DNA of 64,000 bases. Source: Bacillota bacterium (GTDB lineage: Bacteria > Bacillota > Bacilli > Alicyclobacillales > SLC66). The notes beneath the pieces were generated by a model. The model did no database searches. It was not told the origin of the DNA and worked only from the letters and a program-made list of their open reading frames with translations. Position 1 is the first letter of the stretch. Every line of letters begins with the position of its first letter. The stretch is taken from NCBI GenBank assembly GCA_021820975.1, contig JAKADA010000002.1, positions 113,858 to 177,857 on the forward strand, written 5' to 3'. Shown here piece by piece: positions 24,750 to 33,676 of this stretch. The position numbers and the translations under genes were made by a program.

Positions 24750-25733
24750 GTGACGGTCAAGTTATATATTGATGCGATTCGTGACGCGATGGTTCAAGAG
24801 ATGCGTTCGGATCCATCGGTGTTTGTGTTAGGGGAAGATATCGGCTTACGTGGCGGAGTTTTTCGCGTAACGCAAGGCATGATCGAAGAGTTTGGTGAAC
24901 AACGTGTCATGGATACACCACTTGCTGAATCGGGTATTGTCGGTGTAGCTATTGGCGCTGCGGCGATGGGGTTAAAGCCTATCGCAGAGATCCAATTCGT
25001 AGACTTCATCTTACCTGCTGTCAATCAGATTATTAGTGAAGCGGCGAAAATGCGCTATCGATCAAACGATGATTGGACATGTCCCATGGTGATTCGTGCA
25101 CCATTTGGTGGAGGTGTTCATGGCGCTTTATATCATTCGCAAAGTTTAGAAGCTATGTTTTATCATATTCCCGGTTTAAAAGTCGTCATTCCTTCAACGG
25201 CGGCAGATGCTAAGGGACTGTTGACCGCGGCGATTCGCGATCCTGATCCAGTCTTGTTTTTTGAACACAAAGGGATGTACCGTTCGATTCGTGATGACGT
25301 TCCTGACGGAGAGCATGTTGTTCCGATCGGACAAGCAGCTGTAAGGCGGGTTGGTACGGACATTACGGTGATCACTTATGGTTTGATGGTTCATTATGCA
25401 ATGCAAGCGGCTGACGAACTTGAAAAAGAAGGAATTTCAACACATATTTTGGATTTGCGTTCGATTTTGCCACTTGACAAACAAGCAATTGTTGATTCTG
25501 CTAAAAAGACGGGAAAGGTTCTCGTGGTGCATGAGGACAACAAAACGGGTGGCGTTGGTGGTGAGATCTCCGCGATCATTGCTGAAGAGGCTTTGTTTGA
25601 TCTTGATGCGCCAATTGTAAGGCTCGGGGGGCCGGATGTTCCAGCGATGGCGTTTAATGCGTCGATGGAACGGTTTTATATGCTAAACCCAGCGAAAATC
25701 GCTGATTCCATGCGTGCGTTGGCAGCGTTTTAA
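24750..25733 (+). CDS. bkdAB: Branched-chain 2-oxo acid dehydrogenase E1 beta
   Basis: 327 residues, GTG start behind GAGGGGGA. Transketolase-like beta subunit: VLGEDIGLRGGVFRVT, PLAESGIVGVAIGAA, CPMVIRAPFGGGVHGALYHSQ and the C-terminal RLGGPDVPAMAFN. It pairs with BkdAA to form the alpha2beta2 E1 that loads acyl groups on E2. Confidence 0.93.
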   Translation: MTVKLYIDAIRDAMVQEMRSDPSVFVLGEDIGLRGGVFRVTQGMIEEFGEQRVMDTPLAESGIVGVAIGAAAMGLKPIAEIQFVDFILPAVNQIISEAAKMRYRSNDDWTCPMVIRAPFGGGVHGALYHSQSLEAMFYHIPGLKVVIPSTAADAKGLLTAAIRDPDPVLFFEHKGMYRSIRDDVPDGEHVVPIGQAAVRRVGTDITVITYGLMVHYAMQAADELEKEGISTHILDLRSILPLDKQAIVDSAKKTGKVLVVHEDNKTGGVGGEISAIIAEEALFDLDAPIVRLGGPDVPAMAFNASMERFYMLNPAKIADSMRALAAF

Positions 25734-25764
25734 GCGGGATTTAGGATTTAAGGAGAATGTGATT

Positions 25765-26949
25765 ATGGTTGACGTACTAATGCCCAAGCTAGGAGAAAGT
25801 GTAACGGAGGGTACTCTTGGACAATGGCTCAAAAAAGTGGGCGATCCTGTCCAAAAATATGACCCACTTGTTGAGGTTGTAACCGATAAAGTGACGGCTG
25901 AGATTCCTTCGGATATGGATGGTGTATTGGCTGAAATTTTAGTTGAAGAAAATCAAACCGTTGCTGTCGGCACCGTCATTGCACGTATCACACCTGCGCA
26001 AAAATCATTAGAGTCGGTTGCGCCTGTGTCTGCTTCACCGACCATAGTGGAACATCAGCAAACGGTGAAAAAACCACAACAGAATATAAAGCCACAACAA
26101 AATGTAAAGCGATTTTCACCTGCTGTACGTCAATTGGCTGCTACGCACCACGTCGATCCTCATTCTGTGCAAGGTACCGGTCTTGGCGGACGAGTGACCA
26201 GAAAAGATATTTTGCTCGCTGTATCAGATATACAAGCTGAGCAAAAGACAAATGAACAATTGGTGGCTATTACGCCTATACGTCGTACGATTGCAACACG
26301 AATGACCGACAGTGCGCGGGACATTCCACATGCTTGGATGATGGTAGAAGTTGATGTGACGAATATGGTGAGGTTGCGAGAAAAGCATAAACGCTCATTT
26401 AAAGAAAGAGAAGGTATTGATCTAACCTTCTTTCCGTTTTTTATGAAAGCAGCGGTAGAAGCATTAAAAGCGTTTCCTATGGTTAATTCGAGTTGGACAG
26501 AAGATCATATTATTGTTCATAAAGATGTCAATCTCTCAGTTGCTGTAGCGACGGAAGATGCTTTAGTTGTGCCTGTTATACATCATGCGGACCGTTTAAG
26601 TATATTTGGTTTGACTGCTGCCGTAGCAGACATAGCTACGCGGGCTAGGCAAAATAAATTGACGCTAGCGGATGTACAGGGTGGCACATGTACACTGAAT
26701 AACACAGGTGCATTTGGCTCGATTCAATCTATTCCTATCATTAATGCACCACAAGCGGCTATTGTATCAGTGGAATCAATTGTAAAAAGACCTGTGGTTG
26801 TGAACAGTGATGCTATAGCTATTCGATCCATGGTAAATTTGTGTATCAGTATTGATCACCGCGTGTTGGATGGATTGGTTACAGGCCGGTTTATGAAGTA
26901 CATCAAAGATAAACTCGAAGCGATGGACGATAGTACGAGTTTGTATTGA
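25765..26949 (+). CDS. bkdB: Dihydrolipoyl acyltransferase (E2) of the branched-chain complex
   Basis: 394 residues from the ATG behind AAGGAG. N-terminal lipoyl domain with the modified lysine in EVVTDKVTAEIPS (about 34-46), a Gln/Lys-rich flexible linker, the E3-binding domain (SPAVRQLAATHHVDP to GGRVTRKDIL), and the catalytic acyltransferase domain ending DHRVLDGLVTGRF with the active-site His and Asp. It is the core of the complex and the direct client of LipA encoded next. Confidence 0.93.
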   Translation: MVDVLMPKLGESVTEGTLGQWLKKVGDPVQKYDPLVEVVTDKVTAEIPSDMDGVLAEILVEENQTVAVGTVIARITPAQKSLESVAPVSASPTIVEHQQTVKKPQQNIKPQQNVKRFSPAVRQLAATHHVDPHSVQGTGLGGRVTRKDILLAVSDIQAEQKTNEQLVAITPIRRTIATRMTDSARDIPHAWMMVEVDVTNMVRLREKHKRSFKEREGIDLTFFPFFMKAAVEALKAFPMVNSSWTEDHIIVHKDVNLSVAVATEDALVVPVIHHADRLSIFGLTAAVADIATRARQNKLTLADVQGGTCTLNNTGAFGSIQSIPIINAPQAAIVSVESIVKRPVVVNSDAIAIRSMVNLCISIDHRVLDGLVTGRFMKYIKDKLEAMDDSTSLY

Positions 26950-26990
26950 AAAACCCATATCTTCGAGATAGGTAAGGTGGGTATATCGTG

Positions 26991-27908
26991 ATGGAAGAGA
27001 TGAATACCGTTTCCGACAATTCCACAAAAGGTATTTTGCGACGACCTGAGTGGTTAAAGGTACAGTTGCAAGCAGGGGAAGGGTTTCGTGAAATAAAAAA
27101 GGTCATGCGACAAGAAGGGTTACATACCGTATGCGAGGAAGCCCGATGCCCTAATCTGTATGAGTGCTGGGCGCATAAAACGGCAACTTTTATGATCTTA
27201 GGAAGTGTTTGTACGCGGGCATGCCGATTCTGCGCTGTTACATCAGGTAGGCCAACAGAACTTGATCTGGCAGAGCCAGTAAGGGTGGCTCAGGCCGTCT
27301 TGCAAATGGGACTACGTCATGTCGTAGTTACCTCAGTAGCTCGAGATGATCTCGAAGATGGCGGTGCATTCATTTTTGCACAAACCATTGCAGCTATTCG
27401 CAAGATCGATGCTACCTGCAAAGTAGAAGTACTCATTCCGGATTTTATGGGGAGTGAAGCATCGTTGCAGATCGTTATGAACGCACAGCCTGATATTCTA
27501 AACCACAACATCGAAACGGTGCGCAGACTTTCTGATCAAGTTCGGTCGAAAGCGAAATATGATCGCTCCTTGCAATTGTTACAAAGAGCCCGTGAGATGA
27601 GTGAAACAACACCAACGAAGTCGAGTATCATGGTAGGTGTTGGTGAAACTTATGATGAAATTTTAGCAACGATGGATGATTTGCGTAGCCGCGATGTGAC
27701 GATTCTTACCATTGGTCAATATCTGCAACCGACTCGTAAACACTTACGTGTCGAACGCTATTATACGCCGCAAGAGTTTCGCGAATTGCGCAAGGAAGGC
27801 TTAGCGCGCGGTTTCCGTCACGTTGAGAGTGGGCCACTTGTAAGGAGTTCTTATCATGCTCATGAACAAGCGCAACAGGCTACGCAATTTGTTGAGAAAC
27901 AGGTATAA
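26991..27908 (+). CDS. lipA: Lipoyl synthase LipA
   Basis: 305 residues; start ATG 26991 or GTG 26988, both served by AAGGTGGG. Radical SAM enzyme with the auxiliary cluster motif [12 protein letters not shown], the SAM cluster motif CTRACRFC, and the C-terminal RSSYHA serine ligand. It inserts two sulfurs into octanoyl-E2. Its position right after bkdB links cofactor supply with the lipoyl-dependent complex. Confidence 0.93.
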   Translation: MEEMNTVSDNSTKGILRRPEWLKVQLQAGEGFREIKKVMRQEGLHTVCEEARCPNLYECWAHKTATFMILGSVCTRACRFCAVTSGRPTELDLAEPVRVAQAVLQMGLRHVVVTSVARDDLEDGGAFIFAQTIAAIRKIDATCKVEVLIPDFMGSEASLQIVMNAQPDILNHNIETVRRLSDQVRSKAKYDRSLQLLQRAREMSETTPTKSSIMVGVGETYDEILATMDDLRSRDVTILTIGQYLQPTRKHLRVERYYTPQEFRELRKEGLARGFRHVESGPLVRSSYHAHEQAQQATQFVEKQV

Positions 27909-27922
27909 ATTTATAAAAATAG

Positions 27923-27958
27923 AGCCGTATGGATCAGAATTATCTGACTCATACGGCT
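27923..27958. terminator. Hairpin between convergent lipA and GH130 genes
   Basis: AGCCGTATG (27923-27931) pairs with CATACGGCT (27950-27958), and an inner TCAGA/TCTGA stem closes a four-base loop. On the minus strand it runs into CTCTATTTTTAT; on the plus strand a weaker TTTT lies six bases later. Probably bidirectional. Confidence 0.7.
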
Positions 27959-28001
27959 GACGGCTTTTATTACGACACCTGCACAGATCATCCTCGTGGA
28001 A

Positions 28002-29012
28002 CTATCTGTAGTCTTCTTCATCGCCTGCCACAAGCTCAGAATTATTCTTGATGTAGGAAAGTAATTCATCGACTTGTGCATACGCTACGGCCACGTATGT
28101 ATCGGCGGCACCATAATAAATGGCGATTCGTCCTGTTTCTGCGTCGTAGAGAGTTGCACATGGAAATGCAACGTTAGGAACAAATCCAGTCGTTTCATAA
28201 GGTTTTTCTGGCGTAAGTAGATACTCTCTTGTACGGTATAACACCTTGGATGGTTGATTAATGTCTAAGATGGCAGCACCCATACTGTAAACTAGCCCAT
28301 TGCACGTTGTGGTTACTCCATGATAAAAGAGAAGCCAGCCATCTGTGGTTTCAATAGGTACTGCGCCAGCACCAATCTTTGTACTTTGCCACCACCCGGA
28401 ACCGCCGCTTTTCATAACGCGACGATGTTTGCCCCAATACACAAGATCTGGGCTTTCACTAAGGAATACATCGCCAAACGGGGTATGTCCGCTGTCGCTT
28501 GGCCGGCTCAGCATGACGTAATTACCGTGTATCTTTCTCGGAAATAAAACGCCATTGCGATTGAATGGAATGAAAGGATTCTCAAGTCGAATAAATTCTT
28601 TAAAGTCTTTTGTTTTACCAAACCCTAAAGAAGCACCGCCAAAGTCAGAACACCACACGATATAGTACGTACCATCGAATAAAACAACTCGTGGATCATA
28701 AGCATAATAAGGTTGATAGGGATTACCCTGCTCATCTTTCCACTGAATTTCCTCATCTAGGATGTTCCATGTCAGACCATCTTGACTACTACCCACATGC
28801 AGACGCGCTTTACCATCCTTATGATCCGCCCGAAAAACGCCTATGAAACCATCGTCAAAAGGAACGACAGCGCTATTAAATACACGGGCGGTCCGTTTCG
28901 TTGGATTCCAATCAATAATAGGATTATTATTGTGACGCCAAATTACGCCATCATAACCAGCAGGCTTATCTTGCCATGGCATGACTTTTAATGGTTTGCC
29001 GATAATCCCCAT
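28002..29012 (-). CDS. GH130 family glycosidase/phosphorylase
   Basis: 336 residues from the ATG behind GGAGGG; the frame continues upstream without a better start. Five-bladed propeller of GH130: FNSAVVPFDDGFIGVFRADHKD, the catalytic-aspartate region YAYDPRVVLFDGTYYIVW, GWLLFYHGV, and IYYGAADTYVAVAYA at the end. Enzymes of this family phosphorolyse or hydrolyse beta-mannosides such as mannosyl-glucose or mannobiose. No signal peptide, so intracellular. It has no transporter or other sugar genes beside it. Confidence 0.85.
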   Translation of the reverse strand: MGIIGKPLKVMPWQDKPAGYDGVIWRHNNNPIIDWNPTKRTARVFNSAVVPFDDGFIGVFRADHKDGKARLHVGSSQDGLTWNILDEEIQWKDEQGNPYQPYYAYDPRVVLFDGTYYIVWCSDFGGASLGFGKTKDFKEFIRLENPFIPFNRNGVLFPRKIHGNYVMLSRPSDSGHTPFGDVFLSESPDLVYWGKHRRVMKSGGSGWWQSTKIGAGAVPIETTDGWLLFYHGVTTTCNGLVYSMGAAILDINQPSKVLYRTREYLLTPEKPYETTGFVPNVAFPCATLYDAETGRIAIYYGAADTYVAVAYAQVDELLSYIKNNSELVAGDEEDYR

Positions 29013-29234
29013 ACGTTTATCCCTCCATATGATGCAATCAACTGTATCATACAGCCTTACCGAGCAAATTTCGTGTTGTCTGCTTGTCATTTCTTGTTAC
29101 ATAATATCCAGTTTATCAAATGTCTACTCAAAAAAGCTCTATTCACTATTTTATGGAAATTGATATTGTGGTATTTTTGAATAGCTACTCAAAAGCTGTA
29201 TCGGCTACAATACTTAGAGAGGACTTCATGGCTC

Positions 29235-30155
29235 ATGCGCTTACGACCTATTTTTCTTGGCATAGTAGCATCTTTGTTCTTTGCTGTTACGTTTGTTCTC
29301 AACGCACGGATGAGTCTTGTTGGTCAAAGTTTTCTCTGGAGCGCATCGTTACGCTATTTATTCATGGTCCCATTTATGTTACCCATTATTATCGCGCGAA
29401 AATCGTTGCGAAAATTACTTCGTGAAATAAAGCTTGCTCCTGTTTCTTGGGTTGTATGGAGTACGGTCGGTTTTGGTCTGTTTTATGTTCCTTTGTGTTT
29501 TAGTGCGAATTATGCACCTGCGTGGGTGGTTGCAGCAGCGTGGCAGTTCACGATTATTGCGGGTTCTCTTCTCACTCCGTTATTTGGTCAAGCAAGTAAA
29601 ATGCCCATTCGGGGATTGCTTGTATCGATGGTTATCTTTTTGGGTATTGTTTTTGTTGAGGCAAGCCACGCAATAGTGTCTTCGTGGCATAATGTTGTCA
29701 TCGGAGGTTTGGCTGTTGTCGTCGCTGCTTTTGCCTATCCTTTGGGTAATCGAAAAATGATTGTCTTGTGCCAAGGGAGGCTTAGTGCCATCGAACGAGT
29801 GTTTGGGATGACCCTCGTAAGTCTCCCCCTTTGGATTTTCATTGCCATTATTGCTGTTTTTACCGTGGGGCTACCTCCTGTAACCCAAGTAACACAGACG
29901 GCAATTGTGGCCCTATCGTCAGGCGTCATTGCTACGGTGCTGTTTTTTGCAGCAACAGATCTTACGAAAGGTGATACGCATGACTTGGCAGCCGTAGAGG
30001 CGACGCAATCCGGCGAAGTCGTTTTTACGATGCTCCTGAGTTTCCTTTTTGTTTCGCAAGTAAAACCACCTATTTTAGCCTTATTTGGTGTGTTGATGAT
30101 CGTCCTTGGAATGATTTTTCATAGTTTAGGGGTTGGTCGCCCGGCCAGTAGATAG
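29235..30155 (+). CDS. DMT-superfamily transporter (EmrE-like multidrug efflux family)
   Basis: 306 residues, about ten hydrophobic segments in two homologous halves, as in drug/metabolite transporters. Resembles the multidrug resistance efflux transporter family rather than classic EamA because of FSANYAPAWVVAAAWQFTIIAGSLLTPL and the late ATDLTKGDTHDLAAVEATQSGEV segment. Substrate unknown. The preceding 140 bases hold no gene and probably its promoter. Confidence 0.78.
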   Translation: MRLRPIFLGIVASLFFAVTFVLNARMSLVGQSFLWSASLRYLFMVPFMLPIIIARKSLRKLLREIKLAPVSWVVWSTVGFGLFYVPLCFSANYAPAWVVAAAWQFTIIAGSLLTPLFGQASKMPIRGLLVSMVIFLGIVFVEASHAIVSSWHNVVIGGLAVVVAAFAYPLGNRKMIVLCQGRLSAIERVFGMTLVSLPLWIFIAIIAVFTVGLPPVTQVTQTAIVALSSGVIATVLFFAATDLTKGDTHDLAAVEATQSGEVVFTMLLSFLFVSQVKPPILALFGVLMIVLGMIFHSLGVGRPASR

Positions 30156-30217
30156 GGTAGGCAATGCGTAAGATAGAATGCCTGATAACTCCGTGTTTCT
30201 TAGAAGGGAAGTATGGC

Positions 30218-30547
30218 ATGGCAATTATGGATGATTTTACTAGATTGGATTTGCGTGTAGGGACGATCATAGCCGCGGAGGCATTTCGTGAAGCACGCAT
30301 ACCGGCCATCAAACTGCAAATCGATTTTGGCCCCCTCGGAATCAAACGATCAAGTGCGCAGATCACAGAGCGTTACGATCCAGAACAATTGATCAGCCGT
30401 CAGGTTGTGGCTATTGTCAACCTTCCATCTCGACGTATCGCTGGATTTGATTCTGAAGTGTTGGTTCTTGGAGCGGTACCGCAAAAAGGCGATGTAGTGT
30501 TATTGTCGCTCGATGATCGCGTTGCTGACGGAACGCCCATTGGATGA
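30218..30547 (+). CDS. csaA: CsaA, tRNA-binding-domain chaperone
   Basis: 109 residues from the ATG at 30218 (AGAAGGGAAG upstream). OB-fold of the methionyl-tRNA synthetase C-terminal/Trbp111 type: [50 protein letters not shown]. CsaA acts as a secretion-related chaperone in Bacillus and binds peptides or tRNA. The following MCP-like frame begins inside its 3' end. Confidence 0.9.
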   Translation: MAIMDDFTRLDLRVGTIIAAEAFREARIPAIKLQIDFGPLGIKRSSAQITERYDPEQLISRQVVAIVNLPSRRIAGFDSEVLVLGAVPQKGDVVLLSLDDRVADGTPIG

Positions 30548-31502
30548 GTATACTTGTCATAGAAGGACGCTTCTTATTCGAAGATTACGAAATATAGTGC
30601 GGATGGTTCGTAAGTTTGCTGAAGGAGGTGGAGATCTTACCTTTCGTCTTAAAAGAGATTCTTCATTAAAAGATGAAACAGGAGAGATCGGGCTGTGGCT
30701 CAACAACCTTATTGACAGTTTGCAAGGATTGATTAGCCAAATTAAAGAGGCTGCTCAACGTGTTTTGGACAATAACTTTGCTTTGCAATCTCATAATGCT
30801 GCTCTCCTTGAGAAGTTTTCTGATGTTACTAATCAAGTACAATCTATGCTAACAGGCATGAACCAGCAGTCCGATAGTGTCCGTGCTGCTACAAAACGTG
30901 TTGCCATCATACATGAAGCGATCGTGAATGAGGTACAGCATGCTGATCAATTGACGAGAGAATTTGAACAATATTCCGACAAGACGGAAGCTATCGTTGG
31001 AACAATCAATGAAATTACTGCGCAGATTCATCTTCTAGCCTTAAATGCAGCTATTGAAGCAGCTCGTGCGGGAGATGCTGGTCGTGGATTTGCCGTCGTG
31101 GCCAATGAAATTCACTCGTTGGCTGATAAAACATCAAAACAAACCAAAGAAATACAGGTGACGTTAGAGGAAATTAAACTTAGTTCTTTTCATGTACAAG
31201 GGGCAATTGCGGCAAGTAAATCGGAAGTATTAAAAGGCGAGCAGTTTGCTCAGGGGGCACAGCAGGTCTTGGCAGGGATGGTTGAGGCATCTGCTACTCA
31301 ATCAGGAGTCACAGAAGAAATGATGAATATTATTACAAAGTTGGATGATATTGGACGAGAAAATGTTCGGCTAGCTCAAAATGTCAGTCAATCATCGAAT
31401 CAGATGGTAAGCTCTTTGCATGATACGCATCATCATGCTAAGCAAAGTTTAATGATTATTACTGCATTGAATACGTTAGTCGAAAAATTTAAGGTCTCCT
31501 AA
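30513..31502 (+). CDS. Methyl-accepting chemotaxis-type signalling domain protein, no sensor
   Basis: Up to 329 residues. The cytoplasmic signalling hairpin is well preserved: [39 protein letters not shown]. Before it lies a HAMP-like stretch ([31 protein letters not shown]). No transmembrane segment or ligand domain precedes it, because the frame begins inside csaA. The start is unclear: the strong GAAGGAGGTGG at 30620 has no start codon behind it; GTG 30597 or ATG 30603 is possible. It is either a soluble MCP or the 3' part of a receptor that lost its sensor. No che genes are near. Confidence 0.65.
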   Translation: MIALLTERPLDEYTCHRRTLLIRRLRNIVRMVRKFAEGGGDLTFRLKRDSSLKDETGEIGLWLNNLIDSLQGLISQIKEAAQRVLDNNFALQSHNAALLEKFSDVTNQVQSMLTGMNQQSDSVRAATKRVAIIHEAIVNEVQHADQLTREFEQYSDKTEAIVGTINEITAQIHLLALNAAIEAARAGDAGRGFAVVANEIHSLADKTSKQTKEIQVTLEEIKLSSFHVQGAIAASKSEVLKGEQFAQGAQQVLAGMVEASATQSGVTEEMMNIITKLDDIGRENVRLAQNVSQSSNQMVSSLHDTHHHAKQSLMIITALNTLVEKFKVS

Positions 31503-31532
31503 AAAGTAATGGCTTACGATAATCAATGTACC

Positions 31533-31574
31533 GTGCTCTTTGCTTTGCTGGGTGGACAGCCAAGCAAAGAGCAC
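31533..31574. terminator. Hairpin between convergent MCP-like and unknown genes
   Basis: GTGCTCTTTGCTT and AAGCAAAGAGCAC are a perfect 13-pair stem with a 16-base loop that can form an inner GCT/AGC stem. Neither side has a T run, so it may work as a transcript end stabiliser or a weak bidirectional terminator. Confidence 0.55.
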
Positions 31575-31605
31575 AACCTATTTTCAGCGTGAGATGTCGA
31601 AGCGA

Positions 31606-32286
31606 TCATTTAAAGAATTTTGGATCTAATTTTGATTGATTTAAAAGTTCTTCAAAAGTTAATTCTTCATCTTTCGGTGCAAAAAGAGTAGCAAAATCTT
31701 CATCTTGATCCTGCACTTCGTTTTTTCGAACTTTATTCGTAGTCTGTTTTTTGGATGGTGTTGGCTTTTCAGCTATGCGCTGTTTAGGAACTGCGTCTTC
31801 CTTTACTTTAAGGAGTGCTGACAGAGCATCAGGTGACAACCGTTGGCCCAAAGTGACAGGATCATTCTCTTTTCCCAAGGTTGGCTTTTTGGTGGTATTT
31901 TTCATGATTGATTCGGAATTCATCTCGGATTTATCATCCCAAGATTTGCGGCGGTGATTTTTTTTAGGTCCATTATGTTTAACATCTTCACGTTCTTGTT
32001 CGATAAATCCTGTTTTTTGTAATTCGTCGAGCAACAACTCTGGCTGTGCTGTAACAATGAAAATTTCTTGGACTGCAGTCGTGGTTTTGGCCAATAATTT
32101 GAGTCCATTGTCCGTATAGTACTGAAAGGTTAATGTATCTTTATAACTTTTTGAAGGGGCAATAGTCCCCGTTAAAATGGATTCTACGATCTCTAGGTTT
32201 GCGATTTGCCGTAGAACTTTTGCAAAATCCCCGATGATCGTATGCATAATTTTTAATTTGCCGTCTCGATGTCTCATATCAGGCAT
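31606..32286 (-). CDS. Uncharacterised protein with disordered charged tail
   Basis: 226 residues from the ATG at 32286, nine bases after GGAGGT. Residues about 1-95 look globular (IIGDFAKVLRQIANLEIVESILTGTI, TLTFQYYTDNGLKLLAKTT). The rest is Lys/Glu/Asp-rich and of low complexity, with a short acidic C-terminal motif EELTFEELLNQSKLDPKFF that may be a docking peptide. I do not recognise the family. The gene stands alone between two convergent or divergent neighbours. Confidence 0.6.
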   Translation of the reverse strand: MPDMRHRDGKLKIMHTIIGDFAKVLRQIANLEIVESILTGTIAPSKSYKDTLTFQYYTDNGLKLLAKTTTAVQEIFIVTAQPELLLDELQKTGFIEQEREDVKHNGPKKNHRRKSWDDKSEMNSESIMKNTTKKPTLGKENDPVTLGQRLSPDALSALLKVKEDAVPKQRIAEKPTPSKKQTTNKVRKNEVQDQDEDFATLFAPKDEELTFEELLNQSKLDPKFFK

Positions 32287-32437
32287 GTGAATACAACCTC
32301 CGCTCATAGTTTATCCGTTTATTATAACCTGTTAGCTTCAGCTTTTGTCCATGTTCGATATGCTATACTCATGCTAGATTTTGTGGAATACAATAAGAAT
32401 ACGTGTTATTTACGATTGGACTAAAGGAGATTCACAT

Positions 32438-33616
32438 ATGCATTTTACAATGGGTATCGACCAGGAACGATTGGTCGCGGATTTCATGACGCTTGTATCC
32501 ATCGGTAGCCCTTCTCGAGATGAAGCACATGTCGCTGCCTATATTCGCGGTGTTGTGGAGGAACTTGGCTTTACTGTTGAAGAAGATGGTGCAGCGGATG
32601 ATGTTCAGGGCAATTCGGGAAATCTCATTGTACGTGTCCCAGGAACAAACGAAAGACAATCGACTATTTTATTGATGGCTCATATGGATACGGTATCACC
32701 TGGTTATGGTATTCAACCCATTCGGCTTAATGATCGTATTACAAGTGATGGAAAAACTATTCTTGGGGCTGACGATAAGGCAGCTATAGCAGGACTTCTG
32801 CATATGTTGCGTATTTTGCGGATGACAAAAGAGCCGCACCCAGCGCTTGAAATCGTATTTACGGTTAGTGAAGAAGCTGGACTTTTAGGAGCTAAGGCGT
32901 TACAACGTGAATCTTTAGCAAGTTCGTATGGCTTTGTTTTTGACTCTGCAGGGCCTCTTGGTTTTATTGTGACAGAAGGACCGGCACAAGCCAAATTGCA
33001 GGCGATTGTGAACGGAAGAGCTGCGCATGCAGGAATTGCCCCAGAAAAGGGAATTAACGCCATTACGATTGCTGCTAATGCGATTTCACGAATGCATTTG
33101 GGGCGAGTCGATGAGTATACAACAGCTAATGTTGGGCGCATTGCTGGCGGATTTGCCACAAATATTGTTTGTGATCGTGTAGAAATTAATGCAGAAGTAC
33201 GCAGTTTGCATGATGAAGGATTGCAACGAGAACGTTTAGCGATGTCGGCTTCGCTTGAGCAAGCTGCACAGGATATAGGAGGTACTGTTGATCTGCATTG
33301 GATCGATAGTTATCCAGCTTTCACATTGCCTGCAGATTCTTTTTTGCGTTCTGTCGTGGTAAATGCCATGGAACACATTGACATTTCACCGATTTTTGGG
33401 GCGACAGGTGGTGGAAGTGATGCTAATATCATCGCTGGAAAAGGTATTCCTGTGGCCAATCTCGCCTTGGGGTATCAACAAAATCATACTCTGGAAGAAT
33501 GGATCTCGTTGCATGATTTGATGAAAGGTGCTGAATTGATGCTCGAGATTGTTCGTGAATGTCAAAAGCTTGAATGTGCCTATCCCACGCCAGGTGCTTT
33601 GGGACAATTCGCCTAA
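32438..33616 (+). CDS. M20-family peptidase, PepT-like (YqjE type)
   Basis: 392 residues from the ATG behind AAAGGAGA. Di-zinc M20 peptidase: LMAHMDTVSPG, GADDKAAIAG (bridging Asp), the catalytic Glu-Glu in SEEAGLLGA, and a C-terminal ATGGGSDANI. A dimerisation domain (about 180-290) contains NGRAAHAGIAPEKGINAI. It resembles B. subtilis YqjE and tripeptidase T, cytoplasmic aminopeptidases that trim small peptides. The amino acid permease gene follows after 60 bases. Confidence 0.87.
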   Translation: MHFTMGIDQERLVADFMTLVSIGSPSRDEAHVAAYIRGVVEELGFTVEEDGAADDVQGNSGNLIVRVPGTNERQSTILLMAHMDTVSPGYGIQPIRLNDRITSDGKTILGADDKAAIAGLLHMLRILRMTKEPHPALEIVFTVSEEAGLLGAKALQRESLASSYGFVFDSAGPLGFIVTEGPAQAKLQAIVNGRAAHAGIAPEKGINAITIAANAISRMHLGRVDEYTTANVGRIAGGFATNIVCDRVEINAEVRSLHDEGLQRERLAMSASLEQAAQDIGGTVDLHWIDSYPAFTLPADSFLRSVVVNAMEHIDISPIFGATGGGSDANIIAGKGIPVANLALGYQQNHTLEEWISLHDLMKGAELMLEIVRECQKLECAYPTPGALGQFA

Positions 33617-33676
33617 GGTTTTATCGCATAGACTGTTTTCTTTTGTGAGACGATATGCCTCGGTGGTGATGACATA

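Noticed and set aside
32713..33159. Minus-strand frame of 148 codons inside the M20 peptidase gene
   Set aside because: Antisense to conserved peptidase motifs and without start signals.
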